Assembly: GCF_040683095.1 (NCBI RefSeq)
Contig: NZ_JBFBCI010000002.1
Span: 186,001-250,000, forward strand
Reading direction: 5' to 3'
Origin: Sphaerisporangium sp040683095
GTDB lineage: Bacteria; Actinomycetota; Actinomycetes; Streptosporangiales; Streptosporangiaceae
Length of the DNA stretch: 64,000 bases
Shown: positions 8,273-15,468 of the stretch, piece after piece
Layout of the letters: each line of letters begins with the position of its first letter
Numbering within the stretch: the first letter of the stretch is position 1
Notes under the pieces: generated by a model
Database searches by the model: none
Seen by the model: only the letters and a program-made list of their open reading frames with translations
What the model was told of the DNA's origin: nothing
Made by a program: the position numbers and the translations under genes

Positions 8273-9044
8273 TCCAAGCCTCACGGGCAGTGCGTGCGGC
8301 CGGGTCGTTGAAGACCGTGCGCGCGTCGGCAACCGTGACACGGAGTTGCTCTTCGGCCGGCCAGCTCGCAGCCGCGTCGTGAAGGGCCCGCTTCAGCGCT
8401 GCGAACACGGCAGGCGGTTTCGCCGCTGCCGCGCGCGCATCCGCCGTCGCGATCGCAAGCAGGTCATCCCGCTCGACCACCTGGTCGACGATGCCCATGG
8501 TCTCCGCTTCGAACGCGCCAACGGGCTTTCCGCCCAGCAGGAGACGCCGGGCCGCACGGTCACCCAGGACCCCGCGCACTCGCGCGATCCCCTTCACGGC
8601 GGGCAACATCCCGTGGTTGATCTCGGGGAAGACGAAACGCGCATCAGCCGACGCGTACACCACGTCAGCGAACAGCGCCATTTCGATGCCACCACCGACG
8701 CACCAGCCGTTGACCGCACACACCAGCGGCCGGGGATGGTTTTCCAGCGCGCGCAACAACGCGTGAAACGACGTCATCCGCGCGACCATCGACTCGGCGT
8801 CGTAGCCGATGGCCTCCTTGATGTCACCCCCCGCGCAGAAGAAGCGCTCGCCCGCGCCCGTCAAGACCACTGCGGGGGCGTCAGGGCCGCCGGCGAGGGC
8901 TTCCAGCGTCGCTGTCAGCTCGCTGACGAGCGAGTTGCTGAGCGCGTTCGCGGGCGGGTGGTTCAGGGTGAGGACAACCACGCCGTCCACTTCGTCGGAC
9001 ACGCCTACAGCGCTGAGCGCTGTGTCCTGCGAGGCTGCGGTCAT
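8265..9044 (-). CDS. enoyl-CoA hydratase/isomerase family protein
   Basis: 259 aa, normal for the crotonase family. The oxyanion-hole motifs are present: GERFFCAGGDIKE (~65-78) and NGWCVGGGIEMALFAD (~110-125). PEINHGMLPAVKGIARV follows. It acts on a CoA thioester; whether hydration, isomerisation or ring opening cannot be told. It overlaps the flavin reductase by 8 bp and follows a second, frameshifted crotonase gene by 12 bp, so the group is probably one transcript. Confidence 0.88.
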   Translation of the reverse strand: MTAASQDTALSAVGVSDEVDGVVVLTLNHPPANALSNSLVSELTATLEALAGGPDAPAVVLTGAGERFFCAGGDIKEAIGYDAESMVARMTSFHALLRALENHPRPLVCAVNGWCVGGGIEMALFADVVYASADARFVFPEINHGMLPAVKGIARVRGVLGDRAARRLLLGGKPVGAFEAETMGIVDQVVERDDLLAIATADARAAAAKPPAVFAALKRALHDAAASWPAEEQLRVTVADARTVFNDPAARTAREAWNG

Positions 9045-9056
9045 GCTGAGCTCCGG

Positions 9057-9865
9057 TCAGTTCGCCGGTACGACGGCGTTGCGAGCGGACGGGAAGTCGA
9101 CGGGGCGCTTCTCGCGGAAGGCCTGGCGCGCCTCGGCGTAGTCAGCGCCGGCGAAGTCGAGGATCTCCAGCGCCGCGGACAGCTCGTGCTGGGGCACCGC
9201 GCTGGTGAGCCAAACGTTGAGCGCGCGCTTGGTGAAGCGGATCGCCTGCTGGGAACCCCGCGCCAGATGGGACGCGACCTCCAGGGCGCGCGGCAGTACC
9301 TGCTCGCGCGGGACGGCCAGGCTCACGAGCCCGATCCGCTCGGCCTCGGCACCGGTCAGCTTCTCCGAGGTGAGCACGTAGTACTTGGTCTTGGCCATCC
9401 CCACAAGAAGCGGCCAGATGAGTGCGGCGTGGTCGCGCCGACCCTGGTGTGACCTTCGATCAGCACCGCGTCCTCCGCGGCGATGCTGATGTCGGCGAGC
9501 AGTGCGGTCGACAACCCGTAGCCGACTGCGGGGCCGTTGATCGCGGAGATGATCGGCTTCTCGATTCGCAGGACGGTCGCTACCCGCTTGCGTTCGGTCT
9601 CCAGCATCGCGAGCGCCTGCTCGGGCGTGGGATCGGGCTGGACGACGTCCATTCCGGTACAGAAGGCTTTGCCGGCTCCGGTGATGACGACGACCCGGGT
9701 CTCGTCGTCGCGCTCGACGTCGGCCCAGATCCGGTTCATCTCCTCGAACATCGGCATGGTGAGCGAGTTGTAGTGGTCGGGTCGGTTGATCGTGATCAGC
9801 AAAACGCCGTCGTCGTGGCGCTCGACGAGGACATCGCCCGTGCCGTGGTTGTAAAGGTCGCTCAT
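9057..9865 (-). pseudogene. enoyl-CoA hydratase, frameshifted near 9436
   Basis: The ATG at 9865 opens a crotonase reading frame (MSDLYNHGTGD, LLITINRPDHYNS, GKAFCTGMDVV, AINGPAVGYGLSTALLAD) that runs to about 9439 (EGHTRVG). Family sequence then continues in another frame (DHAALIWPLLVGMAKTKYYV to VDFPSARNAVVPAN, stop at 9057). The residues normally lying between VG and DH are collapsed, so a short deletion is more likely than a one-base slip, but a sequencing error is possible. If read across the shift it would be ~265 aa. The start overlaps the LLM gene stop by 4 bp (ATGA). Confidence 0.75.
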
Positions 9866-10690
9866 CTAACTTCCTCCGCGGCGTTCTCGAGGTTGTGCTT
9901 GGACTGGAACCGGCGAAGCTCCTCTTCATGGGCAGGACGCGCGGCGCGGATGTCGGCCAGGACGTCGTCGGCCGAACGCACCACGTTGCGCGGGTGCTTG
10001 AAGTGAGGGATCACGTACTTGCCGAAGAGCTCGATCGAGCGCATGAGCTGGTCGTGGGGAAGGCTGTCGACACGCAGCACGAGCGCGTCGACGCCCATGT
10101 CCGCGTATCGCCGGACCTGCTCGATGCAGTGGTCCGGGTCGCCGACGATGAAGCCTTGCGAATGCTCGAACATGTACTCTTCGTCGTCGAAGTCGACGTC
10201 TTTGACGGCGCCCATGTAGGCGTAGTCCTTCGACAGCTTGGACAGGCGCTCGTAGGCGCCGGTCGAAAGCTTGACCATCTCGAACAGAGGCTTCGCCTCC
10301 CTGCGCGCCCGCGCCGTCGTCTCGGCGCAGTGCATGCCACCGCTGACCGCGACCATTTTGCGCGGCGTGATCGGGTACGGGTGGTCGGTGGCGGCGAGCC
10401 TCTCGTCGTAGAGCTTCACCATGTTCTCGACGAGGTCGAACCCGAGGAAGAGGCCGCCCATGATGGCGCCGATGCCCATCGCGGCGGCGGTCTCGACCGA
10501 GCTCGGGCTGCCGGCGGCAGCCGAAATGGGCGGATACGGCGCCTGCAGCGGCTTCGGAACCAGGCTGCGCGGCGGGATCTTGTAGTGCTCGCCCACGAAC
10601 GAGAACGGATCCTCGAGGAACGCCCGACGGATCAGCTCGACGCCTTCTCGCCACTGGGACTTGTTGTCCGACGGGTCGACCTCGAACGCG
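9862..10690 (-). pseudogene. LLM (luciferase-like) monooxygenase, N-terminus lost
   Basis: About 275 residues of a bacterial luciferase-like oxidoreductase are readable, from FEVDPSDNKSQWREGVELI through FVGEHYKIPPRSLVPKPLQ and AAGSPSSVETAAAMGIGAIM to the stop at 9862. Family members have about 100 more N-terminal residues carrying part of the flavin site. Upstream of ~10690 the frame stays open but makes no sense because it is antisense to the creatininase gene. A deletion or inversion junction near 10690-10717 has removed the 5' end, so the gene is probably dead unless reinitiated internally. It overlaps the crotonase gene by 4 bp. Confidence 0.7.
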
Positions 10691-10716
10691 CGCAGCGCGA
10701 CGCCATCGCGAGCGGC

Positions 10717-11421
10717 ATGCGTACGGCGGTTCTGCCACTGGGTGCAACCGAGCAGCACGGCGCGCACCTGCCGCTGTCGGTCGACAGCGATCACGCCGAC
10801 CGGTTGGGTGTCCTCGTCGCCGAGCGGCTCGGCGACGCGCTCGTGCTGCCGACGGTGCGGATCGGCTGTTCCGCGCACCACCTCGGGTTCGCGGGAACGC
10901 TCTCGCTGCGGGCCGAGACACTCGAGGCGGTCTGTTTCGACTGCTGCGCAAGCCTCGCGGCGCACGGATTCCGTCGAGTCTTGATCTTCTCGGCGCACAT
11001 CGGCAACTACCCCGTGCTCAGTGGCATCGAGCCGAAGCTCGCCGCGCGACTCCCCTCTGACCTGGACGTAATCGCCTTCGCAGACTCAGCGGCGATCATC
11101 GGCGCGTGGCGAGACGCTGCTCAACGCGTCGCCGGCCTCGCCGCCCACGTCGGCGGGCACGCCGACGTCGCCGAAAGTTCGATCATGCTAGCCGTTCGGC
11201 CGGATACCGTCAGAAGCGATCGCGCAACCGCAGGCTTCACCGGGTCCATGGACGAGGAACTGCTGGCTCGAATATTCACTGACGGCGTCAAGGCGGTCGC
11301 ACCCAACGGGGTGCTCGGTGACCCACAAGGCATGTCGTCCGAGCTGGGATTCGCCTGCCTCAATGCCGTAGCAGACCTGCTCGCGGAGCACGCAACGGCT
11401 CGTTATCGGCCTCTCACTTAA
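10717..11421 (+). CDS. creatininase-family amidohydrolase, probably slightly truncated at its N-terminus
   Basis: 234 aa from the ATG at 10717. The creatininase signature LPLGATEQHGAHLPL starts only five residues in, whereas family members usually have 10-25 residues before it; no Shine-Dalgarno sequence precedes the ATG. The metal-binding residues expected of the family are present (Glu/His in TEQHGAHLP, D in SVDSDHAD, HIGNYP, and E in VAESSIMLA). Members hydrolyse cyclic amides or formamides (creatinine, mycofactocin MftE, FAPy compounds). The gene lies head-to-head against the truncated LLM gene, so the same breakpoint probably clipped both. A TetR gene follows after 9 bp. Confidence 0.7.
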   Translation: MRTAVLPLGATEQHGAHLPLSVDSDHADRLGVLVAERLGDALVLPTVRIGCSAHHLGFAGTLSLRAETLEAVCFDCCASLAAHGFRRVLIFSAHIGNYPVLSGIEPKLAARLPSDLDVIAFADSAAIIGAWRDAAQRVAGLAAHVGGHADVAESSIMLAVRPDTVRSDRATAGFTGSMDEELLARIFTDGVKAVAPNGVLGDPQGMSSELGFACLNAVADLLAEHATARYRPLT

Positions 11422-11430
11422 GCTTCACAC

Positions 11431-12033
11431 ATGACGCGCTCACCTTCTCCTCGTACCGCATCTCCGCGCACCTCCCGCCGGCAGGTGCTGATCAAGGTTG
11501 CCGGCGAGTTGTTCCATGAACGCGCCTTCGACGCGGTCACCAATGAGATGATCGGCGCACGCGCCGGCGTGACCGGTCCCGCGCTCTATCGGCACTTCCC
11601 GAGCAAGCAGGCGTTGCTCATCGCCGTGCTCGAGGATCCGCTCAACGAACTGCTGGCTCACGCGCGCAAGACGGCAGCCGAGGTGACAGATCCACGCAAG
11701 GCACTCGAAGCGATGATCGACCACCATGTCACACGCAGTCTCCAGAACGTTCCGTCCACGCTCGTGTACCTGAAGAACGAACACAACATCCCCGAGGACG
11801 AACGCCATCGCATGCGGCGAATGATGCGTCTCTACGCCGAAGAGTGGAGCGTACTGGTCACGCGGCTTCGGCCCGATCTGTCAGACGCACAGACCCGCAT
11901 CCTCACACACGCCGTCTTCTCGATGATCAACTCAATCCCTCAGTTCAACAGCGGCCTCGATCCCGAGAGCGTCGGGATGACGATCCGCACCGCCGCAATC
12001 AACGCGTTGCTCATCCCGGCGGACGCGATCTGA
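11431..12033 (+). CDS. TetR-family transcriptional regulator
   Basis: 200 aa. N-terminal HTH: RRQVLIKVAGELFHERAFDA, then EMIGARAGVTGPALYRHFPS (~25-65), the classic TetR helix 2-3 pattern. The C-terminal ligand domain is typical of catabolic-gene repressors. ATG 9 bp after the creatininase stop, so probably cotranscribed. Ligand unknown; acyl-CoA is a reasonable guess from the surrounding genes. Confidence 0.88.
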   Translation: MTRSPSPRTASPRTSRRQVLIKVAGELFHERAFDAVTNEMIGARAGVTGPALYRHFPSKQALLIAVLEDPLNELLAHARKTAAEVTDPRKALEAMIDHHVTRSLQNVPSTLVYLKNEHNIPEDERHRMRRMMRLYAEEWSVLVTRLRPDLSDAQTRILTHAVFSMINSIPQFNSGLDPESVGMTIRTAAINALLIPADAI

Positions 12034-12417
12034 CATGAATGGCGACTGGTCGACGCGCTCGGCGCGCAGGACACCCACCCGCGCTGGTCAACGTGCCGTG
12101 CTTCACGGCCCAGCCTGAACAGTTGCGCCGCCCCGGCCGCCGAACCCCGCTGCCTGGACGGCCTCGTCGTGCTGATCATCGGTGCCCGCTTGCGGCATTG
12201 GCGCCGCCGCCGCGACGGCCGCACCCGGCGGTGATATGGGGTCCACGCTTCGCAGACGGCATCCCGGGCGGTGACCTCGCGCCTGCTCCATTGTCGACGC
12301 CACGGGGGCAGCCTCGCACAGAGCGACGGGCGCTGTGTCCATCACGCAAATCCGCTGCGTCGAGGACATCTGCACGGCAGGAGGACATAGGCGCGTAGCG
12401 ATCTACATCACATACAA
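12034..12417. other. intergenic stretch without a recognisable gene
   Basis: Between the TetR gene and the GntR operator. Open frames exist on both strands but their translations are low-complexity Ala/Pro/Arg/Gly without family resemblance. Probably non-coding or decayed sequence, with the GntR promoter at its right end. Confidence 0.4.
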
Positions 12418-12428
12418 ATGTCAGACAT
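12418..12428. promoter_or_regulatory. candidate FadR-type (GntR) operator
   Basis: ATGTC-A-GACAT, a perfect 11-bp palindrome 20 bp before the GntR start codon. It contains the TGT-N3-ACA core expected for FadR-subfamily regulators. The position overlaps the likely promoter, so autoregulation is inferred. Confidence 0.5.
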
Positions 12429-12447
12429 TCGGTGTTAGGGTCACCTT

Positions 12448-13140
12448 ATGAAGAATCTTCCGGCGCCGCGCCGCGTCGCGAGCTTGTCTGCGCAACTGGT
12501 GGACACTCTCCGTGAGCAGATCGCATCCGGCGCATGGCCTGTAGGGATGCGGATTCCGCCCGAACATGATCTGGTCAAGCAACTCGGTGTCGGGCGCACG
12601 ACGGTGCGCGAGGCGCTCGGCGCGCTGGTGCATCTGGGCCTGTTGGAGGCTCGGAAGGGTGACGGGACGTACGTCCGGGCATCGAGCGAAATGCAGTCGG
12701 TACTGATGAGACGTGCCGAAACCTCCAGGGGAAGAGACGTGCTGGAACTGCGCGCAGTGCTGGAGGAGTACGCCTCGGGCCTCGCCGCGCTGCGGCGTAC
12801 CGAAGATGACCTGATTCGCCTTCGGTACCTCCTCGACGAGGCCGAGGCGACCGCGGATTCCCAGGAGATGGCCGCCATGGCGGAGGTCGACACCCGCTTC
12901 CACCAGGCCGTGGTGAGTGCCGGCGGGAACACCCTGCTCACCGAGATGTACGACGTCCTCAGCATCGCGGTCACCGAGCAGATCTGCGGCACACTCTGGC
13001 CAAGCGCGACGGCCACAGAGCACACCCTTCTGCATAGGCGTCTTGTTGAGGCGATCGCTGCCCAAGACGAGGTCGGTGCACGCTACTGCGCCGCCGAGAT
13101 CGTGAAGCTCACCGAGACCGCGACGGAACGACAGAAGTGA
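12448..13140 (+). CDS. GntR-family (FadR/FCD) transcriptional regulator
   Basis: 230 aa. Winged HTH at the N-terminus: IASGAWPVGMRIPPEHDLVK, QLGVGRTTVREALGALVHLG, GDGTYV (~25-80). The C-terminal FCD domain has ELRAVLEEYASGLAA, the metal-binding VDTRFHQAVVSAGGN, and HRRLVEAIAAQD. Such regulators respond to small carboxylates or acyl-CoAs. The stop overlaps the start of the MFS gene (GTGA), so regulator and transporter form an operon, and the regulator probably controls uptake of its own ligand. Confidence 0.9.
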   Translation: MKNLPAPRRVASLSAQLVDTLREQIASGAWPVGMRIPPEHDLVKQLGVGRTTVREALGALVHLGLLEARKGDGTYVRASSEMQSVLMRRAETSRGRDVLELRAVLEEYASGLAALRRTEDDLIRLRYLLDEAEATADSQEMAAMAEVDTRFHQAVVSAGGNTLLTEMYDVLSIAVTEQICGTLWPSATATEHTLLHRRLVEAIAAQDEVGARYCAAEIVKLTETATERQK

Positions 13141-14396
13141 CCAACTCAAGGACCTCCCACGTCGACCTCGCCGTGCCTACAGAGGCTGACCTGGCCGCAA
13201 CCACTATGAGGCCGGTTACCACGCCTGCCCTTTCGGCCGGCCTCGTGATCGCGATTCTCTTGGTGGCGGCCAACCTACGCGCGACCTTGACGGGTGTGGG
13301 CACACTGCTGCCGGCCATCGAGCACGACACCGGGTTGACCGCGTCGGCGGGTGGCGTACTGAGCACCATGCCGCTGCTCATGTTCGCTGTGACTTCGCCA
13401 TTTGTCGGGCGTGCCTCACACCGGGTCGGCACCACCCGTCTCCTCGTGGCCGCCCTCGCAGTTCTGACAGCGGGCACCGTGATCCGGTCCCTTCCTTCGA
13501 TTGCCTGTTTGTTCGTCGGAACTGTGATCCTCTCGGTGGCGATCGCAGTCGGCAACGTTCTGCTGCCTACGGTGATTCGCACCCACGTGCCCGGCCCGCA
13601 GGTTCATACCGTTAGCGCCCTCTACGTCACCGCCATGGGATTGGTCGCTGCTCTGTCGTCCGGCATCTCCGTCCCGCTTGCCAAGGTCCTACCCGGAACC
13701 TGGCATTCCGCCCTGGCCTGGGGAGTGGTCGTCGCCCTCGCTGCTCTCGCCGGTTGGCTGCCCCGGCTACGCGGGGCCCGACCAGACGGCGGCGTGCGGT
13801 CTCGTGGGACCCACGCTCGGACCCCATGGAGATCCTGGCTGGCGTGGCAGGTGTCCTTCTTCATGGGCCTGCAATCCCTTGCCTTCTACACCGCCATCGC
13901 CTGGCTGCCCAGCATCCTCAGTAAGCAGGGCATGGGCACCGCAGCTGCCGGCTGGATGCTGTTCTACTACCAACTCGTCGCACTGATCACGAGCATGTTG
14001 CTGCCTTTGATCACCCGGGGCCGCCACGACCAGCGCTTCGCTGCTGCCGCGGCCTCAGCGATCATCGCCGCCGGCTTCGCGATTCTGCTCCTCCTTCCAA
14101 CCCTTGCAGCCGTGGCGTGTACTCTTCTCGGGCTAGGCTCCGGTGTTTGTCTCGTGCTCGCCCTGAGCTTTCAAAGCCAACGCGCCACTGGCCCCAGCGA
14201 GACCACAGCCCTGGCCGGGATGGCTCAGTCCATCGGCTATCTCGTCGCTGCGGCGGGGCCCCTTCTTCTGGGCATCCTGCACGACACCACCGACAGCTGG
14301 ACTGGTGCTCTCATCCTCCTCATCGCATTGAGCCTGGTCATGGCCGCTGCCGGTTACGGTGCTGGACGCGACCGCCACGTTCGCGCCCGTGATTGA
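13137..14396 (+). CDS. MFS transporter, CynX/NimT family
   Basis: 419 aa with 12 predicted membrane segments, e.g. LSAGLVIAILLVAANLRATL, FFMGLQSLAFYTAIAWLPSI and the paired C-terminal helices. The N-terminal AANLRATLTGVGTLLPAI and the central SFFMGLQSLAFYTAIAWLPS are typical of the CynX/NimT (2-nitroimidazole/cyanate transporter) group. Inner membrane; substrate unknown. GTG start at 13137 overlaps the GntR stop by 4 bp. Codon use is visibly less G/C-biased than in the flanking core genes, consistent with acquisition. Confidence 0.85.
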   Translation: MTNSRTSHVDLAVPTEADLAATTMRPVTTPALSAGLVIAILLVAANLRATLTGVGTLLPAIEHDTGLTASAGGVLSTMPLLMFAVTSPFVGRASHRVGTTRLLVAALAVLTAGTVIRSLPSIACLFVGTVILSVAIAVGNVLLPTVIRTHVPGPQVHTVSALYVTAMGLVAALSSGISVPLAKVLPGTWHSALAWGVVVALAALAGWLPRLRGARPDGGVRSRGTHARTPWRSWLAWQVSFFMGLQSLAFYTAIAWLPSILSKQGMGTAAAGWMLFYYQLVALITSMLLPLITRGRHDQRFAAAAASAIIAAGFAILLLLPTLAAVACTLLGLGSGVCLVLALSFQSQRATGPSETTALAGMAQSIGYLVAAAGPLLLGILHDTTDSWTGALILLIALSLVMAAAGYGAGRDRHVRARD

Positions 14397-14484
14397 ACCT
14401 CGTCGAGCGCCGGGCCGATCCCGAGGACGGTCGCGCCGGCCTGCTCGCCGCGACTACCGCGGGCCGCCGGGTTCTTCATCGGGA
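14397..14484 (+). pseudogene. fragment of a MarR-family regulator
   Basis: Directly after the MFS stop codon the sequence reads NLVERRADPEDGRAGLLAAT followed by TAGRRVL. This is the wing and following helix of MarR proteins. No N-terminal half exists and the frame then loses resemblance. A remnant without its own start. Confidence 0.55.
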
Positions 14485-14592
14485 TGACGTCCGTCACCTC
14501 GTCCGCCCTGGTCCGGGGCCGGTGGCCGTTTTTGGGCGGGGCCTGGGGCGGGCTTTGCCCGGCGAGGACGAGGCTGGTGTGGGGAGGTAGGT

Positions 14593-14790
14593 GTGCGGGT
14601 CATCGGCGCGGGATTCGGGCGTACGGGAAGGCTGTCCCTGAAGGCCGCCCTGGAACGGCTGGGCTTCGCCGAGCCGTTCCCGAGGCGGGGCGGTCGCGAG
14701 GACTTCGGCCGTCACACCTGCCGGTACCTGCTGCGCGCCGCGCTGCGCCTGTCGCCCGCGCGCGGGCGCCGCCCTCCGGTCCTGCCGGTG
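14593..14790 (+). pseudogene. fragment of a sulfotransferase-family protein
   Basis: A GTG at 14593 with GGGGAGG upstream opens VRVIGAGFGRTGRLSLKAAL then ERLGF. This is the N-terminal P-loop-like PAPS-binding signature of actinobacterial sulfotransferase-family proteins (usually GFGRTGTLSLKAAL). After ~25 residues resemblance fades, and the remaining ~180 residues of a normal protein are missing. The fragment ends against the inverted spo0M copy. Confidence 0.6.
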
Positions 14791-14793
14791 GTT

Positions 14794-14914
14794 CCGGGAG
14801 GCCGCCCGCGCCGTTGAGCCGCGGGACTCCTACCAGCTGCCGCCGTCCCCTCGTCGCCCTCGAAGAAGTCGCCGATCTCGTCGACGACCTCCGCCGCGAC
14901 GATGCCGCCGATGA
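14794..14914 (-). pseudogene. inverted, truncated copy of the spo0M 3' end
   Basis: Reverse complement of 5664-5785 with about three substitutions and a one-base deletion that shifts the frame before the Gly/Trp end. It carries the codons for LIGGIVAAEVVDEIGDFFEG and the stop region. It is the right-hand copy of the inverted repeat enclosing the island. Either a duplicated piece of spo0M or the remains of a second spo0M-like gene. Confidence 0.8.
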
Positions 14915-15071
14915 TGCGGTGGTGACCATGTTCTGCAAGCGGATGGCCGCAGCCCGGGGCGCCGTGCCGGGCCCGCCTGGGGCTTCGCGCGGTGCTGACA
15001 GTGCGTGAACCTGGCCCGATCTCGCACGAGCGTCACACCTCCTCCCGTATGCGCTCGGCCAGTGCTCGACA

Positions 15072-15151
15072 TTACTGGCAACTAACACTTTTGCCTCCAT
15101 GGCGAGCCTTGACCCGGCTTGATCCGCGCTCTACGTTATCGGCAAATAACA
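15072..15151. promoter_or_regulatory. pair of near-identical 16-bp direct repeats, candidate operators
   Basis: TTACTGGCAACTAACA (15072-15087) and TTATCGGCAAATAACA (15136-15151) differ at three positions and lie 64 bp apart in an A/T-richer stretch. Each has TTA/TAA half-sites around GGCAA; the second is a GTTAT-N6-ATAAC palindrome. This looks like a TetR-type operator pair controlling the small ORF and the acyl-CoA ligase downstream. Confidence 0.5.
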
Positions 15152-15254
15152 TTTGGTGGAAGGCGCGGCATGGACGTCATCCTCATGACTGAGTGCGGCA
15201 CCCCGGTCGGGCTCACACACGAGCACCGCTACCGGGAGAAGCGGCGGCGCCGAG

Positions 15255-15434
15255 GTGCGTGCCTGGCTGGACGATCACCCGACCTGGTGCGGCGAGCACC
15301 ACGGGCTGATCAAGATCATCAAGCAGGCCGCGCCGCTCGATCCCGAGCTGCCGGAGCGCCGGGACCGCAACGTGGAGAACTACATCGGCTGGTTGATGGG
15401 GCTGCGACGGCCCGGGTCTCCGATGCCCGGCTGA
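15255..15434 (+). CDS. small hypothetical protein (possibly 5'-truncated or frameshifted)
   Basis: 59 aa from a GTG (VRAWLDDHPTWCGEHHGLIK to GLRRPGSPMPG). The composition is balanced and protein-like, rich in charged and aromatic residues, unlike the out-of-frame readings. It stops 34 bp before the acyl-CoA ligase. The same frame is open a little further upstream but without a good start, and another frame has an ATG at 15171, so an upstream frameshift is possible. No family recognised. Confidence 0.35.
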   Translation: MRAWLDDHPTWCGEHHGLIKIIKQAAPLDPELPERRDRNVENYIGWLMGLRRPGSPMPG

Positions 15435-15468
15435 CCCCGACCGGCATCCCGACCTATGGAGAGGTGCG

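Noticed and set aside
12039..12398. hypothetical gene between TetR and GntR
   Set aside because: Translations in all frames are low-complexity and no ribosome-binding site precedes a plausible start.
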